Positions 1 to 12,293 of a stretch of DNA of 64,000 nt are shown here, piece by piece. The notes beneath the pieces were generated by a model that made no database searches, was not told where the DNA came from, and saw only the letters and a program-made list of their open reading frames with translations. Position 1 is the stretch's first letter. Each line of letters begins with the position of its first letter. A program made the position numbers and the translations under genes. Source of the stretch: Hansschlegelia quercus (GTDB lineage Bacteria > Pseudomonadota > Alphaproteobacteria > Rhizobiales > Methylopilaceae). The DNA lies in NCBI RefSeq assembly GCF_004310425.1, contig NZ_SIUB01000003.1, forward strand, positions 434,001-498,000, given 5' to 3'.

Positions 1-52
1 CGATCGGCCCGAAGGGCTTGGGTGAAAGTGCGTCGACATTGGCGGGCCCGCC

Positions 53-289
53 TCACCACTGCCGATCGAGAACGTCTTCGAGCGTCTCCGGGTCCTGCTG
101 GTATTCCCAGCGTCTCCCGATCGGGTCGAACCGGCAGAAGACCTTTCCTCGAGAGGCCGACAGCTTGCCCGTCGTCAGTCGGACGGGAAGAAGAGGATCG
201 TATCTGTGCCAGCGGCCATCCCTGGGAGGGGTCTGCCGCCCGAAACGGAAGCGGATCGGAGCCAAGAGGGCGTTGATCGAAGTGTCCAT
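53..289 (-). CDS. small conserved-looking hypothetical protein (78 aa)
   Basis: I do not recognise a named family. The reading frame gives a 78-residue soluble protein rich in Arg, Trp and Tyr, ending in an acidic stretch with the sequence DPETLEDVLDRQW, which looks like real protein and not like random GC-rich translation. I prefer the internal ATG at 289 because an AGGGA sits about 8-12 bases upstream. The frame runs further upstream to 373, but that part has no convincing start. No signal peptide or membrane segment is visible. It could still be spurious, since the region also has open frames on the plus strand. Confidence 0.4.
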   Translation of the reverse strand: MDTSINALLAPIRFRFGRQTPPRDGRWHRYDPLLPVRLTTGKLSASRGKVFCRFDPIGRRWEYQQDPETLEDVLDRQW

Positions 290-440
290 GATCCGGTCCC
301 TGCGGGGTGACAGATACGCTGACACATGCCGATAGGGTGCGCAATTAAGAGTTGCTAAAACGTTATTGCACAACCAAAAGCTTGTTTGGAGCCTGTGCGG
401 CTCGTAGGCCTCTCTTTGCGGCCCCCGCCCGCTCGCACAA

Positions 441-470
441 CGAAAAGCGGCCCCACGAATGGGGCCGCTT
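441..470 (-). terminator. Rho-independent terminator downstream of the 507-806 gene
   Basis: A 10-bp perfect stem (AAGCGGCCCC / GGGGCCGCTT, 445-470) with a six-base loop is followed on the minus strand by a T-rich run (TTTTCGTT). It lies 37 bases past the stop codon of the small secreted protein gene, in the right orientation to end its transcript. Confidence 0.75.
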
Positions 471-506
471 GCATAAGCTACCGGTGCTACGTAACCCGCT
501 AGGCGG

Positions 507-806
507 TTACTTCGGCTTCGGCTGGGCCGGGTCGTCGCCCGGGGTCGCGCCGACCGTGCCGGGCGAAGTCGCGCCCTTTCCGGCGTCGCCAGTGCCCTTG
601 TTCTGCTCGCGCACTTCCTGCGGGCTCGTGGCGATGGTCGGCGCGGTGTGCTGCATCGCTCCGGTCGCGCCGGGAGACGTCTGCTTCGGATCGGACTGTG
701 GGTCCTTACCTGCGGCCGCAGGCGGATCGACGGTCGACGGCGTGGTCTGGGCGAACGCGGCGCCGGTGGAAAGCAAGACGGCTAACAGTGCAGCTGAATA
801 CTTCAT
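507..806 (-). CDS. small secreted protein of unknown function, Pro/Thr/Gln/Ala-rich
   Basis: This 99-residue protein starts with a clear Sec signal peptide (about residues 1-19, MKYSAALLAVLLSTGAAFA, cleavage after AFA). The mature part is low-complexity, rich in Pro, Gly, Thr, Gln and Asp, with no Cys and no recognisable fold. The start has a good ribosome binding site (GGGAGGA, about 6-8 bases upstream). A strong terminator follows at 441-470, so it is probably monocistronic. The likely location is the periplasm or outside the cell. Function is unknown; proteins of this sort are common in Rhizobiales and are often annotated only as exported hypothetical proteins. Confidence 0.75.
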   Translation of the reverse strand: MKYSAALLAVLLSTGAAFAQTTPSTVDPPAAAGKDPQSDPKQTSPGATGAMQHTAPTIATSPQEVREQNKGTGDAGKGATSPGTVGATPGDDPAQPKPK

Positions 807-1051
807 GCAGTGTCCTCCCAGTGTCGCGCGTCAGGGCGCGCTTGCCGAGGTAAATGACCCAAGCCGGGAATTAGTTCCCGGCTTCGACTTAAGAGTCCTT
901 AGGATCGCCCCGTACGCATCTTCTGCTCGTTTCTGCGGAGGGGCCGGGCGGTCCAGACCGCGCGGAAGATCTCGCCATTTCCGGACCTTGAACGCTGGCC
1001 TCGACCGCCGGCCATTAGGAGCGGTCACGGAGACGTGAGGTTGGACTCCCC

Positions 1052-2551
<1,500 letters not shown>

Positions 2552-2621
2552 GGGGCCCTCGTCGTCGCGGTCTTGCGGGCAAGCTATGGCCCATCTCGAC
2601 CGCCGAAAGGAAGCCTGCGCC

Positions 2622-3053
2622 TCAACTCTGTTCGAGTAAGGCGAGCGTCCGGTCGTCGCGGACGCCGCCGCAGAGTCGCTCGAGCGCCTGGCCGAACGTT
2701 TCATCTCCGTCCGCTGCGCCTTCGAACAGCGTCATCGACGAGCGGAACTTCATGTCGTCCGGCGAGCCGAAGACCGTTCGGAGGTCGGCCCCTTCGATCG
2801 CCAGCACGGCTTCGGTCGCTGCGCGCAGGCGGCGGCCCAGGACGGGGTGCGCGAGATAGGCGCGCGCCTCAGCGAGCGAGGCGATCCCGTAGAAGTCGGC
2901 CATCCCGGACGAGCCCAGCCCGCGGAGCTGAGGGAAGACGAACCACATCCAGTGGCTGCGTTTTCGGCCTGCTTTCAGCTCCCCAAGCGCGGCTTCGAAT
3001 ACGGGGCGCTGCGCCTCCATGAAACGTTCGAGGCGGTGCGGATCGTGGGGCAT
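2622..3053 (-). CDS. DUF1810 family protein
   Basis: A 143-residue cytosolic protein of the DUF1810 family (COG5579 type), recognised by the N-terminal block RLERFMEAQ, the central [15 protein letters not shown] motif at about residues 34-48 and the downstream AYLAHPVLG segment. The function is uncertain; a link to calpastatin has been proposed by annotation only. The ATG at 3053 ([11 protein letters not shown]) fits family N-termini better than the upstream one at 3092. It lies upstream of mmsA on the same strand, with no obvious metabolic connection. Confidence 0.88.
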   Translation of the reverse strand: MPHDPHRLERFMEAQRPVFEAALGELKAGRKRSHWMWFVFPQLRGLGSSGMADFYGIASLAEARAYLAHPVLGRRLRAATEAVLAIEGADLRTVFGSPDDMKFRSSMTLFEGAADGDETFGQALERLCGGVRDDRTLALLEQS

Positions 3054-3190
3054 GGCGGCCTCCCGGTCGGTTTCTGCGCTCCACTCGCCCAAAGAAGCGG
3101 CGCTCCTCGCTCTTGCCCAAAACTTCTCCAGCGCAAGAACGTCAAATGACGAGCCCGTGAACGTGCGGGGTCGCGGGTGGAGCGGGACCT

Positions 3191-4642
3191 ATGACCGATC
3201 TGATGCTTCGCAAGAGTATCGACGAGATCGTCGCGGAGGATGACGGCGAGCACAAACTGACGAAGTCGCTAAATTGGCTGTCGATTATGGCGATGGGCAT
3301 CGGCGCGATCATCGGCGCCGGCATCTTCGTGCTGACAGGGACGGCCGCGGCGAACTACGCCGGCCCGGGCATCGTCCTGTCCTTCATTCTCGGCGGGGTG
3401 GCCTGCGCCTTCGTGGGACTGTGCTACGCGGAGCTCGCCTCGCTGATCCCGGTCTCGGGTTCGGCCTACACCTACACGTATGCGACGCTGGGCGAATTGT
3501 TCGCCTGGATCATTGGCTGGGACCTGATCCTCGAATACGCGATGGGCGCCGCGACGGTCTCGGTCGGCTGGTCGGGCTACATGGTCAGCCTGCTCGCCGA
3601 CGTCGGGATCTACATTCCTCCGCAATTCGCCAACGCCACGGGAACAGCGGTCAAGCTCGCTGACGGGACGATGGCGACTGGCATCTTCAACGTGCCGGCG
3701 GCCATCATCGTGCTGCTGCTCACTTTCCTGCTCGCCCGCGGCACGCATGAATCGGCGCGGCTGAACACGATCATGGTGGCGGTGAAGCTCGCCGTCGTCC
3801 TCGCCTTCATCGTGATCGGCGCGGCCTATGTCGACACCTCGCACTGGAAGCCGTTCATCCCCGAGAACAAGGGCGCCTTTGGCGAGTTCGGATGGAGCGG
3901 CGTCCTGCGCGGCGCGGCTGTGGTGTTCTACGCCTATATCGGGTTCGACGCGGTCTCCACGACGGCGCAGGAGGCGGTGAAGCCGCAGCGCGACATGCCG
4001 ATCGGCATCCTCGGCTCGCTTGCGATCTGCACGCTGCTCTACATCCTCGTCGCCGGCGTGCTGACCGGCATCGTGCCCTACGCCGACCTCAACGTGCCGG
4101 ACCCCATCGCCAAGGGCGTCGACGCGATCGGCCTCGGCTGGTTCTCGACCGTCATCAAGTTCGGCGCGCTTGCGGGGCTCACCACGGTCATGCTGGTGCT
4201 GCTCTACGGGCAGACCCGGATCTTCTTCACGATGTCGAAGGACGGGCTGATCCCGCCGATGTTCTCGAAGGTGCATCCGACCTACGGGACCCCCTATGTC
4301 AGCCAGATCATGATCGGCTCGATCGTGGCGCTGATCGCGGGCGTGCTGCCGATCTCGATCCTCGGCGAGATGGTCTCGATCGGCACGCTGTTCGCGTTCA
4401 TCCTGGTCTGCGGCGCGGTGATCTACCTCCGCCGCAGCGACGGCAACATCCGCCGCCCGTTCCGCGTGCCGGGCGTGCCGGTGGTCCCGATCCTCGGCAT
4501 CCTGTTCTGCCTGACGCTGATGGCCGGCCTGCCGCTCGACACCTGGCTGCGGCTGGTGATCTGGATGGTGATCGGCTTCGTCGTCTACTTCGGCTACGGC
4601 CGCCGCCGCTCCATCGCGCAGCGACATGCGGGAACAGCGTAG
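3191..4642 (+). CDS. APC superfamily amino acid permease (cationic amino acid transporter type)
   Basis: A 483-residue inner-membrane protein with about 12 hydrophobic segments. The first helix carries GIGAIIGAGIFVLTG (about residues 37-51), the substrate-binding glycine motif of the amino acid-polyamine-organocation family. The GFDAVSTTAQEA block in helix 6 and the long C-terminal membrane domain fit the cationic amino acid transporter branch (TC 2.A.3.3). It probably takes up amino acids by proton symport; the substrate cannot be told from sequence. The start at 3191 follows a GGAGCGGGA stretch. It is transcribed away from the mmsA/DUF1810 pair. A weak hairpin (4648-4668) lies just after the stop codon. 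Confidence 0.92.
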   Translation: MTDLMLRKSIDEIVAEDDGEHKLTKSLNWLSIMAMGIGAIIGAGIFVLTGTAAANYAGPGIVLSFILGGVACAFVGLCYAELASLIPVSGSAYTYTYATLGELFAWIIGWDLILEYAMGAATVSVGWSGYMVSLLADVGIYIPPQFANATGTAVKLADGTMATGIFNVPAAIIVLLLTFLLARGTHESARLNTIMVAVKLAVVLAFIVIGAAYVDTSHWKPFIPENKGAFGEFGWSGVLRGAAVVFYAYIGFDAVSTTAQEAVKPQRDMPIGILGSLAICTLLYILVAGVLTGIVPYADLNVPDPIAKGVDAIGLGWFSTVIKFGALAGLTTVMLVLLYGQTRIFFTMSKDGLIPPMFSKVHPTYGTPYVSQIMIGSIVALIAGVLPISILGEMVSIGTLFAFILVCGAVIYLRRSDGNIRRPFRVPGVPVVPILGILFCLTLMAGLPLDTWLRLVIWMVIGFVVYFGYGRRRSIAQRHAGTA

Positions 4643-4766
4643 ACGTCAGCCGAAGATGGCCGTCGGCTTAAATGGCGATCTTCCCCTTTCGCCGCTCCGC
4701 CTCAGTTCCAGACGTTCGGGGCAATGAAGGCGGGCCGGTCCGGTCCGCCGGAACGGGAGGAGCAGC

Positions 4767-5039
4767 ATGCTGACGACTGAACCGAAGGAAGCGGTCGAGG
4801 CCGCGAGGAACGTCCAGGCGGCCTATGAGGAGGACGGAGGATCCAACCTCGATGCCCATATCGACGGGTTCATGTCCGGGGTGGAGGCTGTTCTGGCGAG
4901 GCCTGGCGTCGACCGAGACGCCTACCTGTCCGAGCTCGTCTCATCGCTCGAGCAGGATGAGCGTTCGGGCCAAGGGTCGGGATCCGAGGTCATGAGCGCC
5001 CTGGTGGCCAAGCTCAAGTCGGTCCGCAAAGGCGCCTAG
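4767..5039 (+). CDS. small hypothetical protein (90 aa)
   Basis: I do not recognise a family. The 90-residue product is acidic in its middle, mostly helical in appearance, and has no signal peptide, Cys or membrane segment. Its very good ribosome binding site (GGGAGGAGC, 6-8 bases before the ATG) argues that it is a real gene. It ends 37 bases before the start of the mcl terminator hairpin and is convergent with the serine-cycle cluster. It may be cotranscribed with the permease, 124 bases upstream. Confidence 0.65.
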   Translation: MLTTEPKEAVEAARNVQAAYEEDGGSNLDAHIDGFMSGVEAVLARPGVDRDAYLSELVSSLEQDERSGQGSGSEVMSALVAKLKSVRKGA

Positions 5040-5076
5040 GCGCGCCCTCGTCACTCTGAGCATTACGCAATTAGAA

Positions 5077-5111
5077 CCGCGCGCCCGTCCTATCGAAAGA
5101 TGGGCGCGCGG
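5077..5111 (-). terminator. terminator-like hairpin at the end of the serine-cycle cluster
   Basis: A 10-bp perfect GC stem (CCGCGCGCCC, 5077-5086, with its complement at 5102-5111), extendable to 13 bp with one wobble pair, lies 21 bases past the mcl stop codon. The tail on the minus strand (GGTTCTAATT) is only moderately T-rich. Because the structure is symmetrical, it may also serve the convergent 4767-5039 gene. Confidence 0.6.
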
Positions 5112-5131
5112 CGTCTGAGGCGGCCTTACAG

Positions 5132-6109
5132 TCAGGCCGCCTGTTTCATCGCGTCGGCCTTCTCAATCAGCGCTTCCGCCATGCGGATGGACGCGATGTC
5201 GATCAGGCGTCCGTCGAGCGCGACGGCGCCGCGGCCAGCCTTCGCCGCCTCTTCCATGGCTTCCAGAATGCGGCGAGCCTTGGTGACTTCCGCCTCCGAG
5301 GGCGTGAACACCTCGTTGGCGAGCTCGATCTGGCTCGGATGAATCGCCCACTTGCCCTCATAGCCGAGCACGGCGCAACGGCGGGCGGCCGAGACGTAGC
5401 CATCGGGGTCGGAGAAGTCGCCGAACGGGCCGTCGATCGGCCGCAGGCCGTAGGCGCGGCAGGCGACGATCATGCGGGCCTGGGCGTAGAGCCACGGATC
5501 CTGCCAGTGCGTCTCGCGGGCGCCGCTGTCGTCCTTGTCGGTGAGCACCGCATAGTCCGGGTTCACGCCGCCGATCACGGTCGAGCGCGCGCGCATCGAA
5601 GCCGCGTAATCCGCGACGCCGAAGGACATCGCCTCGAGGCGCTTCGACGAGGTCGCGATCGCCTCGACATTCGCCATGCCAAGCGCGGTCTCGATCAGCA
5701 CCTCGAAGCCGAGCTTCTTCTCGCGCTTCTTGGCCTGTTCGATTTGGGTGACCAGCACGTCGATCGCGTAGACGTCCTGCGGCACGCCGACCTTCGGGAT
5801 CAGGATCATGTCGAGGCGCGGGCACTGCTCCACGATGTCGACGACGTCGCGGTACATGTAATGCGTGTCGAGGCCGTTGATGCGGATCATCATCGTCTTC
5901 GTGCCCCAGTCGATCTCGTTCAGGGCCTGGACGATGTTCTTGCGCGCCTGCTCCTTGTCATCGGGCGCGACCGCGTCTTCGAGGTCGAGGAAGATGACGT
6001 CGGCCTTCGACTGCGCCGACTTCTCCATGAAGGTCGGGTTTGAGCCCGGCACGGCCAACTCGGAGCGATGCAGGCGGGGGGTCGCCTGCTGGATCAGGGT
6101 GAAGCTCAT
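5132..6109 (-). CDS. mcl: L-malyl-CoA lyase (serine cycle)
   Basis: Cleaves malyl-CoA to glyoxylate and acetyl-CoA, regenerating the glyoxylate acceptor of the serine cycle. The 325-residue protein matches the HpcH/HpaI aldolase/citrate lyase beta family and has the usual length of methylotroph malyl-CoA lyases. The metal and CoA site is shown by SKADVIFLDLEDAVAPDDK near residue 35 and by FEVLIETALGM near residue 135, where the acidic residues bind Mg2+. GYEGKWAIHPSQIELAN near residue 250 is the C-terminal family signature. A strong ribosome binding site (GAGGAGAA) precedes the ATG. It is the last gene of the block, separated from ppc by 295 bases that carry a palindromic repeat, so it may have its own promoter or mRNA stability control. 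Confidence 0.97.
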   Translation of the reverse strand: MSFTLIQQATPRLHRSELAVPGSNPTFMEKSAQSKADVIFLDLEDAVAPDDKEQARKNIVQALNEIDWGTKTMMIRINGLDTHYMYRDVVDIVEQCPRLDMILIPKVGVPQDVYAIDVLVTQIEQAKKREKKLGFEVLIETALGMANVEAIATSSKRLEAMSFGVADYAASMRARSTVIGGVNPDYAVLTDKDDSGARETHWQDPWLYAQARMIVACRAYGLRPIDGPFGDFSDPDGYVSAARRCAVLGYEGKWAIHPSQIELANEVFTPSEAEVTKARRILEAMEEAAKAGRGAVALDGRLIDIASIRMAEALIEKADAMKQAA

Positions 6110-6263
6110 GTCGTTCTCCTCAGTCGAAAAACCTGCTGACGGCGGCGTACGGACTTAATCGACGGATCGCGTTCACTTGACTATTCGCCGTCAGGACTAG
6201 GGCCGGTGAAATATGTCTGTCACTTAGTCTGATGCGCGCCTGCGCCGCAGGCGACGGATGCGG

Positions 6264-6374
6264 CGTGCGCGCTTCGAGACCCGCCTTCGGCGCTCCTCAG
6301 CATGAGGAGCGTTGAGTTGGCGAGATTTCCTCATGCCGAGGAGCCCGCTTTCAGCTGGCGTCTCTAAGCACGCA
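6264..6374. repeat. palindromic intergenic repeat, family B copy 2 (ppc-mcl gap)
   Basis: This element has nested inverted repeats: imperfect outer arms GCGCGCTTCGAGAC (about 6268-6281) and GTCTCTAAGCACGC (about 6360-6373), and inner arms GCTCCTCAGCATGAGGAGC and TTCCTCATGCCGAGGAGC. The same arrangement, with nearly the same arm sequences, occurs at 13216-13343. It occupies most of the gap between ppc and mcl. RNA made from it would fold into a long imperfect hairpin. No open reading frame or transposase is associated, so it is a non-autonomous or REP/RIME-like element. Confidence 0.8.
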
Positions 6375-6404
6375 GTACGTCTCAGCAATCGATGTCTGCG
6401 CGCC

Positions 6405-9185
<2,781 letters not shown>

Positions 9186-9306
9186 CGGAGGTCACCAGCT
9201 TTTCGGGCGCCGCCCGCGCCCAAATGCGGAAGGACGGACGACGAGGCCCGGCAAGAATCGGGCCGGGCTAGTGGACAGTATCGATGCGTTACGGGGACTG
9301 TCGCGC

Positions 9307-10206
9307 TCAGGCGGCTTTCCTTCCGCACGACAGCACCTCGGCGACGGTCGCGCCGAAGGAGCCCGGGTCAGGCGCGACGGTCAAGCCATAGGACCGCATG
9401 ATCTCCGCCTTCTCCGCCGCGCTGTCGCCGACGGCCGAGATGATCGCGCCGGCATGGCCCATGCGACGGCCCTTCGGCGCGGTCAGCCCCGCCACGAACC
9501 CCACGACGGGTTTTGAGAAGTTCTCCTTGATCCAGGCGGAGGCCTCGGCCTCCTGCGGGCCGCCGATCTCGCCGATCATCAGCACGGCCTCGGTCTCCGG
9601 ATCCTCTTCGAACAGAGCGAGGTGGTCGATGAAAGACGAGCCGTTGATCGGGTCGCCGCCGATGCCGACTGAAGTCGAGACCCCGATCCCGAGCGCCTTC
9701 ATCTGGCTCGCCGCCTCGTAGCCGAGCGTGCCGGAGCGCGAGATGACGCCGACCTTGCCCTGGAGGTAAATGTGTCCGGGCATGATGCCGAGCATCGCCT
9801 TGCCCGGCGAGATGATCCCGGCGCAGTTCGGGCCGACCACCATCGTCCGCTTCTCCTTGGGATAGCGGTAGAGGTAGCGCTTCACGCGCATCATGTCCTG
9901 CGCGGGGATGCCGTCGGTGATCGAGCAGACGAGCTTTAGCCCGGCGTCGGCGGCCTCCATGATCGCGTCCGCGGCGAAAGGCGGAGCGACGAAGGCGATG
10001 GAGGCCGCAGCGCCGGTTTCGCGCACGGCGTCCTTTACCGTGTCGAAGACGGGGAGGCCGAGATGGCTCCGCCCGCCTTTGCCCGGGGTGACGCCGCCCA
10101 CGACGTTCGAGCCGTACTCGATCATCTCGCGAGCGTGGAACGCGCCTTTGTCGCCCGTAATGCCCTGGACGATGATCGGGGTCTTCTCGTCGATGAGGAT
10201 GCTCAT
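9307..10206 (-). CDS. mtkB: malate-CoA ligase (malate thiokinase) alpha subunit
   Basis: With MtkA it converts malate, CoA and ATP to malyl-CoA. The 299-residue protein belongs to the succinyl-CoA synthetase alpha family: N-terminal CoA-binding Rossmann domain with QGITGDKGAFHAR near residue 15, and the ligase domain carrying the phosphohistidine motif RMGHAGAIIS near residue 255. The assignment to malate and not succinate rests on position between mtkA and ppc in the serine-cycle block, where sdhAB, odhA or mdh neighbours are absent. Strong ribosome binding site (GGGAGGA); 13 bases separate it from mtkA, so the two are certainly translated from one mRNA. Confidence 0.95.
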   Translation of the reverse strand: MSILIDEKTPIIVQGITGDKGAFHAREMIEYGSNVVGGVTPGKGGRSHLGLPVFDTVKDAVRETGAAASIAFVAPPFAADAIMEAADAGLKLVCSITDGIPAQDMMRVKRYLYRYPKEKRTMVVGPNCAGIISPGKAMLGIMPGHIYLQGKVGVISRSGTLGYEAASQMKALGIGVSTSVGIGGDPINGSSFIDHLALFEEDPETEAVLMIGEIGGPQEAEASAWIKENFSKPVVGFVAGLTAPKGRRMGHAGAIISAVGDSAAEKAEIMRSYGLTVAPDPGSFGATVAEVLSCGRKAA

Positions 10207-10219
10207 TGCCGATCCTCCC

Positions 10220-11398
10220 TCACGCGGCCGACTTGTAGGCTTCGCAGGCGCGCACCGCCTTTTCGGCGGCCTCCGCTAGCGTGTCAGCGGCGATCAGGTC
10301 GAGCCCGCTCTCCTCAAGGATCTTCTTGCCGGCCTCCACGTTCGTGCCGGCGAGCCGCACGATCAGCGGCGCCTCGATCTTCACTTCCCTGGCCGCCTGG
10401 ACGACCCCTTGCGCAACCCAGTCGCAGCGGTTGATGCCAGCGAAGATGTTGACGAGGATCGCCTTGACGTTCGGGTCCGACAGCACGAGGCGAAACGCCG
10501 TCGCCACGCGGTCCGGCGACGCGCCGCCGCCGACGTCGAGGAAGTTCGCCGGCTCCCCGCCGGCATGCTTGATCATGTCCATGGTCGCCATGGCGAGACC
10601 AGCGCCGTTGACGATGCAGCCGATCTCGCCCTCGAGCCCGATATAGTTGAGGTTGTGCTCGGCGGCTTGCGCCTCGCGCGGATCGGACTGGGAGGGATCG
10701 TGCATGTCGGCGACGGTATGCCGGCGAAACAGCGCGTTGTCGTCGAACGACATCTTGGCGTCGAGCGCCAGCACGCGGTCGTCGTTGGTCACGACGAGCG
10801 GGTTGATCTCGAGCATGACGCCGTCTGAATCGCGGAACGCGCGGTAGGCGTTCATGATTGTCTTCACGGCCGCCGAAGCCTGCCGGGGGCTGAGGCCAAG
10901 TTTGAAGGCGATCTCGCGCGCCTCGAACTGCTGCAGTCCGACGGCGGGCTCAACGACGACCTGGATCAGCGAGTCCGGGTCGGACTTGGCGATCTCCTCG
11001 ACCTCCATGCCGCCATTGGCGGAGGCGATGACGCGCACGCGCTCGGCCTTCCGGTCGAGGACGTAGCCGAGATAGAGCTCGCGCTGGAAGGGCTCGGCGG
11101 CCTCCACATAGACGCGCTGGACGGGCTTGCCCTCGGGGCCGGTCTGCGTCGTCACGAGGCGCTTGCCGAGCAGGTCCTGCGCGGCCTCGCGCACCTCCGC
11201 GCAGGTTCCGCAAAGCCTCACCCCGCCGGCCTTGCCGCGCGCGCCGGCGTGGATCTGCGCCTTCACAGCCCATTGCGAGCCGCCGAGCTCGCTCGCGGCA
11301 TAGACCGCCTGATCGGCGCTGAACGCGATCGAACCTTTCGGAACGGCGACGCCGAAGCCCGCGAGCAGTTCTTTCGCCTGATACTCGTGAACGTCCAT
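10220..11398 (-). CDS. mtkA: malate-CoA ligase (malate thiokinase) beta subunit
   Basis: Nucleotide-binding subunit of malate thiokinase. The 392-residue length and motifs match the ADP-forming succinyl-CoA synthetase beta family: an N-terminal ATP-grasp domain starting [27 protein letters not shown] at residues 46-60, the Mg2+-site LEINPLVV near residue 205, and a C-terminal flavodoxin-like domain with [15 protein letters not shown]. The start codon has GGAGG 5 bases upstream. A 265-base gap separates it from fchA; that gap contains a palindromic repeat and, at 11434-11461, an AT-rich inverted repeat with promoter-like hexamers, suggesting that mtkA heads its own unit with mtkB and ppc. Confidence 0.96.
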   Translation of the reverse strand: MDVHEYQAKELLAGFGVAVPKGSIAFSADQAVYAASELGGSQWAVKAQIHAGARGKAGGVRLCGTCAEVREAAQDLLGKRLVTTQTGPEGKPVQRVYVEAAEPFQRELYLGYVLDRKAERVRVIASANGGMEVEEIAKSDPDSLIQVVVEPAVGLQQFEAREIAFKLGLSPRQASAAVKTIMNAYRAFRDSDGVMLEINPLVVTNDDRVLALDAKMSFDDNALFRRHTVADMHDPSQSDPREAQAAEHNLNYIGLEGEIGCIVNGAGLAMATMDMIKHAGGEPANFLDVGGGASPDRVATAFRLVLSDPNVKAILVNIFAGINRCDWVAQGVVQAAREVKIEAPLIVRLAGTNVEAGKKILEESGLDLIAADTLAEAAEKAVRACEAYKSAA

Positions 11399-11433
11399 CC
11401 CGCCTCCGCGACCTTCAGCTTTTCTTATTTTTG

Positions 11434-11461
11434 GATTTATGGATGAAAGCTATTCTTTCAA
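11434..11461 (-). promoter_or_regulatory. mtkA: candidate promoter/operator of mtkA-mtkB-ppc
   Basis: In otherwise GC-rich DNA, an AT-rich patch (about 11420-11465) carries a perfect inverted repeat TGAAAG-CTATT-CTTTCA (11444-11460). On the minus strand it overlaps TTGAAA (11461-11456), which lies 16 bases upstream of TAAATC (11439-11434), a plausible sigma-70 pair placed about 36-60 bases before the mtkA start. This is prediction from sequence only. Confidence 0.45.
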
Positions 11462-11542
11462 AGAAGGCGCAAGCAGTCATGCCCAACTTTCGTGGCGGGC
11501 TTGGTAGGCACGGGAGAGGTCATGACGCCCACTAGGGCGCGC

Positions 11543-11644
11543 CGTCATCCCGGACGGCCGTAGGCCGATCCGGGATCGTCAAGGTAAGGCGCGCTGTCTT
11601 GCGCACGAGCCCGGCTCTCGGCTGACGCCTCGGCCGGGATGACG
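11543..11644. repeat. palindromic intergenic element, family A (fchA-mtkA gap)
   Basis: Bounded by perfect 11-bp inverted arms CGTCATCCCGG (11543-11553) and CCGGGATGACG (11634-11644). Inside is a second palindrome (TCCCGGACGGCC gta GGCCGATCCGGGA, about 11548-11575). The CGTCATCCCGG...ATCCGGGA sequence type is familiar from intergenic repeats of many alphaproteobacteria. No ORF is associated. It sits between the two halves of the serine-cycle cluster. Confidence 0.75.
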
Positions 11645-11663
11645 TCTGAAGGCAGGCCGCAGC

Positions 11664-12293
11664 TCAGCCGAGCTTGGCCTTCACCACATCATAGACCCGC
11701 GTCGTCTCGGCGCCGGCTTCCGACAAAAGAGACTCCAGCGTCGCGAGGCGGCCGTCGGCGAAGTCGCGGTCCTTGATCGAAGCGGCGTTGACGCGGACGT
11801 TGAGCGCAGCGCTCATCAGGCCGGCATAGGCCGACTGCACGGCGACGCCGGCGTCCGACACGACGTTGACGTTGCCCTTGTCCGCCGCGACGCTCGAGAG
11901 CTTCACCACCTCGGCGCAGAGCTTGGCGCAGTCGAGCGGCACGTCGGTCGCCTCCTTCAGCGCCGCCTGGATCTTGGCGGTGCGGGCGGCCTTGGCCTCG
12001 TCGGTCTCGCCCTTCGGCAGGCCATAGGCGCCCATGACGGCGTCGAACGCCTTCACGTCGTCGGCGATCGCCGCGGTGAGCTCGCCGCGGAGCGTCTCGG
12101 ACTTCGCCAAGACCTCCTTCAGCTCGGCCTCGACCTCAACGTATTTCGGCTTGCCGATCGTGAGGTTGCAGACCATCGAGACGAGCGCCGCGCCCATGGC
12201 GCCGGAGATCGCGGCCGCGCCGCCGCCGCCGGGCGTCGAACGCTCGCTCGCGAGATCGTCGAGGAATTCGCCGAGGGGCTGGTTTGCCGCCAT
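11664..12293 (-). CDS. fchA: methenyltetrahydrofolate cyclohydrolase
   Basis: Interconverts 5,10-methenyl-H4F and 10-formyl-H4F, linking formate to the methylene-H4F pool used by serine hydroxymethyltransferase. The 209-residue protein belongs to the FTCD-C/cyclodeaminase family, shown by STPGGGGAAAISGAMGAALVSMVCNLT (residues about 19-45) and the SSVAADKGNVNVVSDAGVAVQSA block near residue 143. Its ATG shares one base with the mtdA stop codon (TAATG at 12295-12291), so it is translationally coupled to mtdA. The two enzymes act in sequence, which fits the overlap. About 265 bases without a gene follow before mtkA. Confidence 0.96.
   Translation of the reverse strand: MAANQPLGEFLDDLASERSTPGGGGAAAISGAMGAALVSMVCNLTIGKPKYVEVEAELKEVLAKSETLRGELTAAIADDVKAFDAVMGAYGLPKGETDEAKAARTAKIQAALKEATDVPLDCAKLCAEVVKLSSVAADKGNVNVVSDAGVAVQSAYAGLMSAALNVRVNAASIKDRDFADGRLATLESLLSEAGAETTRVYDVVKAKLG

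Noticed and set aside
9307-11398. Succinyl-CoA synthetase of the TCA cycle
   Set aside because: The family fits, but the position between fchA and ppc in the serine-cycle block makes malate-CoA ligase far more likely.
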